This document shows positions 45,587 to 53,203 of a stretch of DNA of 64,000 nt, in pieces. Position 1 is the stretch's first letter, and each line of letters starts with the position of its first letter. The notes under the pieces are model-generated. The model saw only the letters and a list, made by a program, of their open reading frames with translations. It made no database searches and was not told the origin of the DNA. The DNA is from JAEXOD01 sp963667875 (GTDB taxonomy: Bacteria > Bacteroidota > Ignavibacteria > Ignavibacteriales > Melioribacteraceae). The stretch spans positions 186,001-250,000 of the forward strand of contig CAXXGC010000002.1 in the NCBI GenBank assembly GCA_963667875.2. The letters run 5' to 3'. The translations under genes and the position numbers were made by a program.

Positions 45587-46597
45587 TTAATTAACAGTTG
45601 TATTATAATACTCGTCAACTTTTTGAATCATTTTTTCTTTTTCTTCAACACTTAAAAAACTTGCATTAAACGAGTTTTTTGCCAACATACAAAGATCTTC
45701 TTTAGATAAATTTAATGCTTGAGCCATTGCGGAATAATTATCGTTAATATAACCGCCAAAATAAGCAGGGTCATCGGAATTAATTGTAACAAACAAACCT
45801 TTATTAATCATCTCTTTTAACGGATGTTTTTTTAAGTCGTTTACAACTTGTAGTTTTAAATTTGAAAGCGGACATACCGTAAGCGGCATTTTCCTATCCG
45901 ACAATACTTTTAATAAATTTTCGTCTTCCATTGAACGGTTTCCATGGTCAATGCGCGAAACTTTTAGATTATTTAAGGCACTCCATACATACTCGGCAGG
46001 TCCTTCTTCTCCCGCATGAGCAACGGTTAAAAATCCTTCCTCAATTGCACTTTCAAAAACTTTTGCAAATTTTTCTGGAGGATTTCCCACTTCGGCCGAA
46101 TCTAATCCTACCCCAACAATTTTATCCTTAAATTTTAATGCCTGGTGTAAAGTTGCAAAAGCAAAATCTTCATTATCATCCCGTAAAAAACACATTATTA
46201 ATTTAGTTGTTATTCCAAATTCACTTTCAGCATCTTTTGTGGCATTGCTAATACCATTAATAATTGTTTCAAAACTAACTCCCCTTCCGGTATGGGTTTG
46301 AGGATCAAAAAATATCTCACAATGCAATACATTTTCAGAAGCTGCTTTTTTTAAATAAGCAAATGTTAAATCGTAATAATCGGCTTCATTAATTAATACA
46401 TTTGCACCTTCATAATAAATGTTTAAAAATTCCTGTAGATTATTAAAATTATATGCCTCTTTTAATTGTTCTACTGATGAATATTTAGTTTTAATATTAT
46501 TACGTTCTGCAATTTTAAACATCAATTCAGGTTCAAAAGTACCTTCTATATGTAAATGTAGTTCAGCTTTTGGCAATCCTTTAATAAATTCATCCAT
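45587..46597 (-). CDS. Adenine deaminase of the adenosine-deaminase fold
   Basis: 336 residues, usual length. Metal and catalytic residues are visible: LPKAELHLHIEGTFEPELMF (HxH), AHAGEEG (His, Glu), SRIDHGNRS (His), TINSDDPAYFGG (Asp). The HxEGTxEPE form after the HxH, and LDSAEVGNPPE, match the adenine deaminase (yeast Aah1-like) branch rather than adenosine deaminase, which has LDG there. It converts adenine to hypoxanthine for purine salvage. It stands alone. Although a relative of RdrB in fold, it lacks RdrB's insertions and is 5 kb away, so I do not assign it to RADAR. Confidence 0.85.
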   Translation of the reverse strand: MDEFIKGLPKAELHLHIEGTFEPELMFKIAERNNIKTKYSSVEQLKEAYNFNNLQEFLNIYYEGANVLINEADYYDLTFAYLKKAASENVLHCEIFFDPQTHTGRGVSFETIINGISNATKDAESEFGITTKLIMCFLRDDNEDFAFATLHQALKFKDKIVGVGLDSAEVGNPPEKFAKVFESAIEEGFLTVAHAGEEGPAEYVWSALNNLKVSRIDHGNRSMEDENLLKVLSDRKMPLTVCPLSNLKLQVVNDLKKHPLKEMINKGLFVTINSDDPAYFGGYINDNYSAMAQALNLSKEDLCMLAKNSFNASFLSVEEKEKMIQKVDEYYNTTVN

Positions 46598-46900
46598 ATT
46601 TTCCCCTGCTAAAATTTATTTAATTTATTGTAATAATTAATTAATAAAACGAAAATAAAGAATACATACTTATACTTAATATTATATCCATTTGTAATTA
46701 ATTAAAGCCCAATATAGTAATATTTTTATTTTTTTAAGACATAAATTTGTGTTTAAGAAACTTTTTATTTGGTTTTAATACTGTATTTATTTATTTTTTT
46801 AATATACAATATAAATGAGGTAAAAAATATAACCTCTTAATAAGATGCCTTTTGGGTTTTTATAAATTCTTTTGGCAAACTAAACAAATGGAGTAAAAAA
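46598..46900. other. Intergenic region, divergent promoters
   Basis: 303 AT-rich bases between the divergent adenine deaminase gene and the secreted-protein gene. Nothing distinct seen beyond the GGAG before the ATG at 46901. Confidence 0.4.
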
Positions 46901-48130
46901 ATGAACAAAAAATTAATTTATTTATTATTTATAATTATTCCGGTACTGTCATATGCACAGAGTACATCTTTATTTGATACATACGGTATAAGGACTTATT
47001 CAACCTATGATTTATATGCAACCGGTCAGGATCTCTTTTCATTCAATAAATCAAATAATCTTGATGAAGGTTCAAGTTCTACAACTATACACTCCTTTTT
47101 TAGTTTATCGGGAAGATATTTTTCACAATCAAAACAATCAACTCATCAATTATCCGTAATGGGTTTAGTTTTATATAATTACAATAAAAATCAATATCCA
47201 AACGGTTTTGGGACTTCTGAAACAATAAATGAACAAACGATGGGTGGATTTAGTATTGTTAGTAAAAACAATTATTATTTAACGGATGAAAAAGGATTTT
47301 TTGCTTTTGTTGATCCCATGTTTGAACTTTTGTATTATTTTAGAGATGATAGAAACAACAACTTTGAATCAATACCTCTTGGAATTGGATATGGCCGTAT
47401 TATTAATGTTAAATCAGTTGTACAAGCAACAATTATTAATGACGAATTGGACGCAAATCTAACTGATGAAGATTTAATGCAACTTGCTGAAATTATTGAA
47501 AAATATGATAATAGTTACTATGATATGAAATTTAAAGATAATGCTGAAATCGAATTTTTTAAGGATATTGCTTCAATTACAAAAAAACCGGATCAAACTT
47601 CTAAAATTGATCAAATTATTAATTCTTCTGTTTATAAAACCAGCCAACGTCAAACCGGTTATGAATTTAAATGTGGAGCTTCCTTCTCCTTTTTTGACAA
47701 AAACAGGATTGCCGATTATAACAACGCCACAGATGTGTTCGCCTCTATCAATTACGCTTTACCAATTGATTTTAACAAACAATTTCTTGCCAGCGTTTTG
47801 TACGTAAAAAATATGAAAGATCAATATTTTAGGGCACCAAAATTTACTGCCCGTTTGCAATTTTTGGTTGATCATACATATTTGTGGTCTTCATCCCTAA
47901 GCGCGGAATATTCCAGTATTTCACCTAAAGACGAAATACCAATGGAAAACTATACTTTTGAAGCTCGAACTTCATACTCAATATTAAACTCCTTAAATGT
48001 ATATCTTTCATTTGCATATAATAAAACACAATTTGATGATAATTTTACGGAATATGATTCATTTGTATACCCTGCCCAAAAAATTGAGGAATTTTCAACC
48101 CACTTAGGTTTTAATTATTACATTTTTTAG
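46901..48130 (+). CDS. Secreted protein of unknown function
   Basis: 409 residues with a clear signal peptide (MNKKLIYLLFIIIPVLSYAQ, cleavage after YAQ). The rest alternates short hydrophobic and polar stretches rich in Tyr, Phe and Ser, ending in aromatic FNYYIF, as in outer-membrane beta-barrels. A middle stretch (about 185-250) is acidic and helical (LTDEDLMQLAEIIEKYDN). I do not recognise a family. GGAG precedes the ATG by 9 bases. Flanked by a strong terminator, so it is a single-gene unit. Probable outer-membrane or periplasmic protein. Confidence 0.75.
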   Translation: MNKKLIYLLFIIIPVLSYAQSTSLFDTYGIRTYSTYDLYATGQDLFSFNKSNNLDEGSSSTTIHSFFSLSGRYFSQSKQSTHQLSVMGLVLYNYNKNQYPNGFGTSETINEQTMGGFSIVSKNNYYLTDEKGFFAFVDPMFELLYYFRDDRNNNFESIPLGIGYGRIINVKSVVQATIINDELDANLTDEDLMQLAEIIEKYDNSYYDMKFKDNAEIEFFKDIASITKKPDQTSKIDQIINSSVYKTSQRQTGYEFKCGASFSFFDKNRIADYNNATDVFASINYALPIDFNKQFLASVLYVKNMKDQYFRAPKFTARLQFLVDHTYLWSSSLSAEYSSISPKDEIPMENYTFEARTSYSILNSLNVYLSFAYNKTQFDDNFTEYDSFVYPAQKIEEFSTHLGFNYYIF

Positions 48131-48144
48131 TCTTGAATAAACTC

Positions 48145-48172
48145 AAACCGCCGGCACAAGGCGGTTTTTTTT
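48145..48172 (+). terminator. Rho-independent terminator
   Basis: AAACCGCC / GGCGGTTT stem with a 7-base loop followed by TTTTT, 15 bases after the stop of the secreted-protein gene. Confidence 0.85.
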
Positions 48173-48207
48173 ATCGCCTTCATTCTAAAACCCAACAATT
48201 AATTAAT

Positions 48208-48236
48208 TTGACATTTGTATTTTTTTTGTTTATCTT
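48208..48236 (+). promoter_or_regulatory. Candidate promoter of the PerR-like gene
   Basis: TTGACA at 48208-48213 and TATCTT at 48231-48236 are 17 bases apart; the operator at 48251-48265 would then lie just downstream of the transcription start. Confidence 0.5.
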
Positions 48237-48250
48237 GATTTATTATTAAC

Positions 48251-48265
48251 TAAGAATTATTCTTA
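48251..48265 (+). promoter_or_regulatory. PerR/Fur-type 7-1-7 operator
   Basis: TAAGAAT-T-ATTCTTA is a perfect 15-base inverted repeat in the 7-1-7 form used by PerR and other Fur-family regulators. It lies 16 bases before the ATG of the Fur-family gene, consistent with autoregulation of the regulator-bacterioferritin unit. Confidence 0.7.
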
Positions 48266-48281
48266 TTTGGGATTTTTTATT

Positions 48282-48695
48282 ATGCAAAATGAAATTTTTT
48301 CGGAATTAATTACAAAATGCGGATTAAAAGTTACACCACAGCGAATAGCAATTTTAGATGCAGTGATGGAATTAAAAAATCATCCAACAGCCGAAAATGT
48401 TATTGAGTACGTAAAAAATACTCATCCTAATATTGCAATTGGAACAATTTATAATATACTAGATACTTTTGTTGAAAAAAAACTGATAAAAAAAGTTAAA
48501 ACCGAAAAAGATATTATGCGTTATGATGCTGTTTTAGATAAACATCACCATTTGTATTGTGCCCAAACTCAAAGGATTGAAGACTTTTACGATGATAATT
48601 TGAATAAACTTTTGGAAGAATATTTTGCTAATAACAAAATTCCAAATTTTTCCATTGAGGATATAAAACTTAATATAATTGGGCATTTTAATTAA
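48282..48695 (+). CDS. Fur-family regulator, PerR-like, without CxxC zinc site
   Basis: 137 residues from the ATG at 48282 (a TTG five codons upstream is less likely). The winged helix is typical (KVTPQRIAILDAV, HPTAENVIEYV, IAIGTIYNILDTFVEKKLI) and the metal-sensing region has RYDAVLDKHHHLYC. The usual two CxxC pairs that bind structural zinc are missing: the first reads CAQT and the second is absent. The regulatory-site His/Asp residues are kept. The neighbour is bacterioferritin 48 bases downstream, so peroxide or iron stress is the likely signal. I prefer PerR over Fur because of the operator form and the target gene, with moderate confidence. Confidence 0.85.
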   Translation: MQNEIFSELITKCGLKVTPQRIAILDAVMELKNHPTAENVIEYVKNTHPNIAIGTIYNILDTFVEKKLIKKVKTEKDIMRYDAVLDKHHHLYCAQTQRIEDFYDDNLNKLLEEYFANNKIPNFSIEDIKLNIIGHFN

Positions 48696-48743
48696 AAAAA
48701 AGAGATATTTAAATAATTTAAACACAATAAACGGAGATTAATT

Positions 48744-49244
48744 ATGAAAGAAAAAAGTATTGAATTATTAAACAAAGCTGTAGCGGATGAACTTTCCGCA
48801 GTTCACCAGTATATGTATTTCCATTTTTTATGCGATGATAAGGGATACGATTTATTATCAAATTTATTCCGTGTTACAGCAATTCAAGAAATGATGCATG
48901 TTGAAAAATTGGCTGAAAGAGTATTGTTTTTAAAAGGCGAAGTTGAAATGAAAGCAGCTGAAGATGTTAAAAAAATTCACGATGTTAAAGAAATGCTTGA
49001 AATGGCAGCTGCAATGGAAACTCAAAGTGCTAATGACTATAACAAATGGGCTAACGAATGTGCACAAAATGCCGATTCGGTTTCCAAAAAACTGTTTGAA
49101 TTATTAGTTGAAGAAGAAGAACGCCATTTTGACCAGTACGATGTTGAATTAGATAACTTAAGTAAATTTGGTGATAACTATTTAGCTTTACAATCAATTG
49201 AAAGAAGTAAAACCGTTTCGGCCGGAAGACCTGTACAAGGTTAA
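48744..49244 (+). CDS. bfr: Bacterioferritin
   Basis: 166 residues, ferritin-like four-helix bundle. Diiron ligands are visible: Glu in NKAVADELSAVHQY (E18 region), Glu and His in IQEMMHVEK (E51, H54 pattern with Met at 52, the haem ligand position of bacterioferritin), METQSANDYN, and EEEERHFDQ (Glu and His). Stores iron and removes peroxide. ATAAACGGAG precedes the ATG. Co-transcribed with the PerR-like regulator and closed by a terminator at 49278-49305. Confidence 0.9.
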   Translation: MKEKSIELLNKAVADELSAVHQYMYFHFLCDDKGYDLLSNLFRVTAIQEMMHVEKLAERVLFLKGEVEMKAAEDVKKIHDVKEMLEMAAAMETQSANDYNKWANECAQNADSVSKKLFELLVEEEERHFDQYDVELDNLSKFGDNYLALQSIERSKTVSAGRPVQG

Positions 49245-49277
49245 AACAAAATATAACTATAATATTATATTTTACAT

Positions 49278-49305
49278 AGGCAGCATATTTTTACGCTGCC
49301 TTTTT
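49278..49305 (+). terminator. Rho-independent terminator after bacterioferritin
   Basis: AGGCAGC / GCTGCCT stem with a 10-base loop, followed by TTTT. It touches the stop of the converging gene at 49304, so it may also act on the other strand, where the T tract is poor. Confidence 0.8.
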
Positions 49306-50044
49306 ATTCAAAACTATATACACTAAGAATATTTAGCTCGTCATTTACCAAATACATTTTATTATTTGTTTCATCAAGCGCAATCCCTTCATATTTATCA
49401 ACAAGCAAATCGTATTGCTTTAATTTACTTGAGGTTTTACTCCAATAATATAACGATTTGTCTTCATCGCTTAATAATAAAAAACAACCATGTTTTTTTG
49501 AATATGTAATGTCCGATAAATCCACGGCAAACGAAATACCATATTCGGTTTTGATTGTTTTATCAGAATTTAACTGAAGAATTGAAGCAGGAAGCTGTTC
49601 GTTTATAACATACATATTTGAACTATCATCAAAACAAACGCCTTCAAGTCCATGATTTGATTCACCGGGATACTCAATAGTATCCTTATTTATAATATTA
49701 CCATTTAAATCCAAATGAACTAGAACACGAGCACGTTCTTCCGTAATCCAAAGAGTAGAATCAGAAACATCATATACTATTCCTTCTAAATCTTCCCCCG
49801 TATAATTTAAAGTTTTTTGAATAACACCTGAGGAATTAACTTTGTATATCTTTTGTGTTTCACCGCTTATAATCCATAACTCACCGTTGGCACCATTTAT
49901 TGCAATTCCGGAAGGTTCCCCAAAGGATAGATTATATTCATTTATTAAGATTAATTCATCTTCTTCAGTTGATTCATTTTCATTATTATTATTACAGCCA
50001 ATAAAACATAAAACATATACAATAATAATAAATAATTCTCTCAT
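49304..50044 (-). CDS. SdiA-regulated-like lipoprotein (beta-propeller)
   Basis: 246 residues. Signal peptide with lipobox (YVLCFIGC at 11-18), so a lipoprotein. The body has repeating blades with LSFGEPSGIAINGANGELW, GEDLEGIVYD, NHGLEGVCFDDSSNMY and KYEGIALDETNNKMYLVND, matching the SdiA-regulated/esterase-like propeller family. Members are often found beside VTC-domain polyphosphate polymerases or phytases. It is the last gene of a four-gene cluster, 34 bases after the DUF4956 gene. The role is unknown, perhaps binding a phosphorylated or polyanionic ligand. Confidence 0.78.
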   Translation of the reverse strand: MRELFIIIVYVLCFIGCNNNNENESTEEDELILINEYNLSFGEPSGIAINGANGELWIISGETQKIYKVNSSGVIQKTLNYTGEDLEGIVYDVSDSTLWITEERARVLVHLDLNGNIINKDTIEYPGESNHGLEGVCFDDSSNMYVINEQLPASILQLNSDKTIKTEYGISFAVDLSDITYSKKHGCFLLLSDEDKSLYYWSKTSSKLKQYDLLVDKYEGIALDETNNKMYLVNDELNILSVYSFE

Positions 50045-50078
50045 TTTTTAAATTCCCCTAAATTAATTTTTATTAATT

Positions 50079-50750
50079 TCAGATATGCTCTTCGTCAAAA
50101 AATAAATTAATATTTTTTATACCCGAAACACTTAATTCGGCAACAAATTTATTTGCGGATATATTTCTCCTGAACGAAACATAATATGAATATTCAGCTT
50201 CATTATTTTGAATTTTTGTTTTAATGTTTATAAGTTCAAACCTTGAGCAATAAATATTAAACACATCTAAAAACTTCTCGTTTTCCTTATCATTAATAAC
50301 AGAGTTAAATTGAAGTAAATATTGGTCGTGCCTAAGAGTAAGTAAATTAGTTTTTGAAAACAGAAATAAAATAATACCGATCATTAAGCTGCCAATAATG
50401 GCAAGTTTATGGTAACCTACACCAACGGCCATACCAACAGCCAGACCAAAAAATATGTAAACAATATCCAAAGTATCCTTAATTGCCGTTCTAAATCTTA
50501 TTATTGACATTGCGCCAACAAGTCCAAAAGCGCGGGCTAAATTGTTACCAATAACCATAATTACTAATGTTGTAATTAATGAAAGAAATATTATTGAGTT
50601 TACAAAACTGTCGCTAAATCCCGGCCCCTTATAACTAAATCGATAAATTATAGTTATAAAAAAACTACAAGCTAAACTTAAAAGTAAATTTACAACAATT
50701 TCCGAAACTGTTGGCGCAAAAACATTAAATGAATATAGGTTTTCAATCAT
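50079..50750 (-). CDS. DUF4956-family membrane protein
   Basis: 223 residues with about four transmembrane helices (13-38, 48-68, 80-110, 115-140) and a soluble C-terminal domain. The phrases GLVGAMSIIRFRTAIKDTLD and AVGMAVGVGYHKLA are the hallmark of DUF4956, a family regularly found next to VTC-domain genes. Function unknown; association suggests a part in a VTC-like polyphosphate or surface-polymer complex. Starts 15 bases after the VTC gene stop. Confidence 0.88.
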   Translation of the reverse strand: MIENLYSFNVFAPTVSEIVVNLLLSLACSFFITIIYRFSYKGPGFSDSFVNSIIFLSLITTLVIMVIGNNLARAFGLVGAMSIIRFRTAIKDTLDIVYIFFGLAVGMAVGVGYHKLAIIGSLMIGIILFLFSKTNLLTLRHDQYLLQFNSVINDKENEKFLDVFNIYCSRFELINIKTKIQNNEAEYSYYVSFRRNISANKFVAELSVSGIKNINLFFDEEHI

Positions 50751-50765
50751 ATCAGAATCATAAGT

Positions 50766-51497
50766 TTATATTTGGAATTTTCGTTTGTGTTGATCAAAAC
50801 AGATTGCATATTTGGAAACCGAAGACCGTTGTAAATTATATTTTCTAATAATACGTGACATCCAATCGGGTATTACCATATAAAATTTAACTTCCAACAC
50901 AAAAAAATTCTGCAACGAATATTCCAAATTATCGTCGTAATATAAATCATCAAACGAATTTACTATTGAACTTCGTAAATGCTTATCAAAAGTTATGCGC
51001 AAGGCACTTTTAAATTTGCACTGAAAGGCTTCTCTATTGTACACAATTAACAATAGTGGTAAAAGATTTAAACAAGTGTAATTAATCATAAATTTTTTAA
51101 TACTTTCTATGGAATCTCTTTGTTTATCGTTTACAGTTAAATTGGAAATAACATTTTGATTTTCAAGCAGGTTATTAAGATTTTTATAATAAATCAAACC
51201 TCTATCTTTTGATATAAAATTTTCATTTTTTCGTTTTATTTCAAGAAAAATTTCCGAATTATTATTAAAATTATTATATCCTCTAATTCTATATTTATTG
51301 CGGATTTCTCTGCCATCTAATTTTTCGTAATAACATTTATATTTGCGAGTATCCAAATATATACTTCTGCAAACGTACTCTTTGTTTTCCATTTTTGCTG
51401 CAAAAGGATCATAATCCAAATACGGCAGCATATCATATCGCAAACTTTCCAATTGTTCGTTATTCACCAAATATTTATATTCTAAACGAGCTTCCAT
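50766..51497 (-). CDS. VTC-domain polyphosphate polymerase-like protein
   Basis: 243 residues, whole protein is a VTC domain: RLEYKYLV, YVCRSIYLDTRKYKCYYEKL, RNKYRIRGYN, IFLEIKRKN, KDRGLIYYKN and FFVLEVKFY. The basic residues lining the phosphate tunnel (the RxKxR-type and ExK strands) are present. Family members make polyphosphate from nucleotide triphosphates, but bacterial copies beside DUF4956 are not well characterised. Starts after the HlyD-like gene with a 9-base gap. Confidence 0.88.
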   Translation of the reverse strand: MEARLEYKYLVNNEQLESLRYDMLPYLDYDPFAAKMENKEYVCRSIYLDTRKYKCYYEKLDGREIRNKYRIRGYNNFNNNSEIFLEIKRKNENFISKDRGLIYYKNLNNLLENQNVISNLTVNDKQRDSIESIKKFMINYTCLNLLPLLLIVYNREAFQCKFKSALRITFDKHLRSSIVNSFDDLYYDDNLEYSLQNFFVLEVKFYMVIPDWMSRIIRKYNLQRSSVSKYAICFDQHKRKFQI

Positions 51498-51506
51498 TTT
51501 AAAGCC

Positions 51507-52571
51507 TTAATTAAAAAAGAAACTTTTGCATATTTGAAGAGCATTAGCAGGTTTTAGAATTATTGCTCCCTCGCTAACCATTCCCGAAAGTATTAAACCA
51601 TTAGAATTATCAACCAATACAGCAGCATATAAAACCTGCTCGTAATGCAGCATTTTAACTTCTTTTGATATTGATAATACTTTTCCTTTAATAATATTAT
51701 CAATATTTTTTAATTTAATGTTTACAATTTCACCCTCTTTTATTTCACTTGCATTAGCAATTTTTAACGGAAAATTAATAATTACCTTTTCCATATTTAT
51801 AATTGATAAAATTGTATCCTGTGAAAAAACTCTATTAATTACGCCGCAAATTGGTGATTTAATCACAAAATTATCTGCTCTTTTTTTTAACACGTTTAAA
51901 TTTGTTTGGTACGATTCAATTTGAGCTTCTAAAAGATCAAGCGACTCCGGTTTTACTCCAGTACTTTTACTTGCCAAAACATTTTTATTTATTTCAATTT
52001 CTGTTTCAAGTTGTTTAAGTTTTGCAAGTTCAGTTTGATAATCTTCCAATGAAGAAAATCCTTTTTGATACAATTGTTCTTTCCTTGAACATATATTTTT
52101 TTCCTGTTCATACAATATATTAGCAAGTTCAATACGCTTAATATATTCTTCAACAATCGGCTTTTTTTCACCAGCTTTATTTGCAATATATTCAGCTTTG
52201 GCAACATTATAATTACCCATAATTTCAGCTATTTTTTCATCTACATAACTTGAACTAAAATAACCAATTGTATCACCGGAAAGGATTTTTGTATTAATTA
52301 ACAACTTAGGAGATAAACTAAACACCATCGACTCGCCGCGTTGAAATTGCGTAACACTAAAATTAGTGGTTAATCCTGTTTTGTAGTTAATTAAGCTGCT
52401 GGTTAATTGACCATCCGTTCCTCTAAATATAATCCATTTTTCGCTTGGAAATGTTTCGCTAAATGTACTTAACGAATTAGGAAATTTAATACCGCTGCCT
52501 ATAATTATAACTAAACCTAATATAAAAAGAAGAAAAACAAATAACGCCCGTTTAGCTTTGTATGTTTTCAT
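51507..52571 (-). CDS. HlyD-like membrane-fusion adaptor
   Basis: 354 residues. One N-terminal membrane anchor (RALFVFLLFILGLVIIIGSG, about 8-27), a helical hairpin (about 100-225, heptad-rich, QKGFSSLEDYQTELAKLKQL) and flanking beta-rich segments with NFVIKSPICGVINRVF, the lipoyl-like half of HlyD-type adaptors. No partner transporter or outer-membrane channel gene is adjacent. It is first in the operon with VTC, DUF4956 and SdiA-regulated-like genes, so it may connect polymer synthesis to export. Confidence 0.8.
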   Translation of the reverse strand: MKTYKAKRALFVFLLFILGLVIIIGSGIKFPNSLSTFSETFPSEKWIIFRGTDGQLTSSLINYKTGLTTNFSVTQFQRGESMVFSLSPKLLINTKILSGDTIGYFSSSYVDEKIAEIMGNYNVAKAEYIANKAGEKKPIVEEYIKRIELANILYEQEKNICSRKEQLYQKGFSSLEDYQTELAKLKQLETEIEINKNVLASKSTGVKPESLDLLEAQIESYQTNLNVLKKRADNFVIKSPICGVINRVFSQDTILSIINMEKVIINFPLKIANASEIKEGEIVNIKLKNIDNIIKGKVLSISKEVKMLHYEQVLYAAVLVDNSNGLILSGMVSEGAIILKPANALQICKSFFFN

Positions 52572-53068
52572 GTTTTATTTAACCACTGCAATAATTAATT
52601 TAATTAAAATTGATAATAAATTCCTTAATTTAATAAATTTAGTTTACACTCTTATTAATAGCAATTCACACTAACCTATCAGCTAATTTTTTATTTTTAT
52701 TACACTAATTTCAAATATTTTATTATAAATAAGTTAAAAGTATCTGTTTTACAATTTAGGTTTTACGATTGTTAAAAAACAAAAAATGAGTAATTTTTAT
52801 TTAATTATGGTAACGTATAAATCGTATTAAAATAAATAGTTAATCAGGCATAAAAATTTTTGTACTACTTTCAAATATTTTATCAAATCAAAATTATATT
52901 CATATAAATCATTTATAAATACCTGATTAACTATTTAAAACAACACACAAACAAATCAAGAGTTCTTAATATTGAATAATTACTCAATATTTGAACCAAA
53001 GACAATTGTTAGACAGATTAATTTAATATTTGGTTTAAAAAGAAATATTTGATGTGTTTAAACAAAAA
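52572..53068. other. AT-rich gap upstream of the HlyD-VTC operon
   Basis: About 500 bases with no open frame, hairpin or repeat that I can support. The operon promoter must lie here. Confidence 0.45.
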
Positions 53069-53100
53069 AACCGCAGCTGAATTTTTTTTCAACTACGGTT
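53069..53100 (-). terminator. Rho-independent terminator after the GH5 gene
   Basis: On the minus strand AACCGTAGTTGAA pairs with TTCAGCTGCGGTT, two positions being G-U wobble, followed by a run of seven T. The wobble pairs occur only on this strand, so it acts on minus-strand transcripts. Confidence 0.8.
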
Positions 53101-53203
53101 CATATTTCAAAATATATAATTATTTACATTATTTCTGATTAAGAATTTTGAATAAAATATTGCTTAATCCTTTCACTTAAACTTCAACCTTTAACACTTA
53201 GCA

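Noticed and set aside
45587..46597. Adenosine deaminase-fold gene as an extra RADAR component
   Set aside because: It is of metabolic length, matches the adenine deaminase branch, and is separated from the RADAR operon by several unrelated genes.
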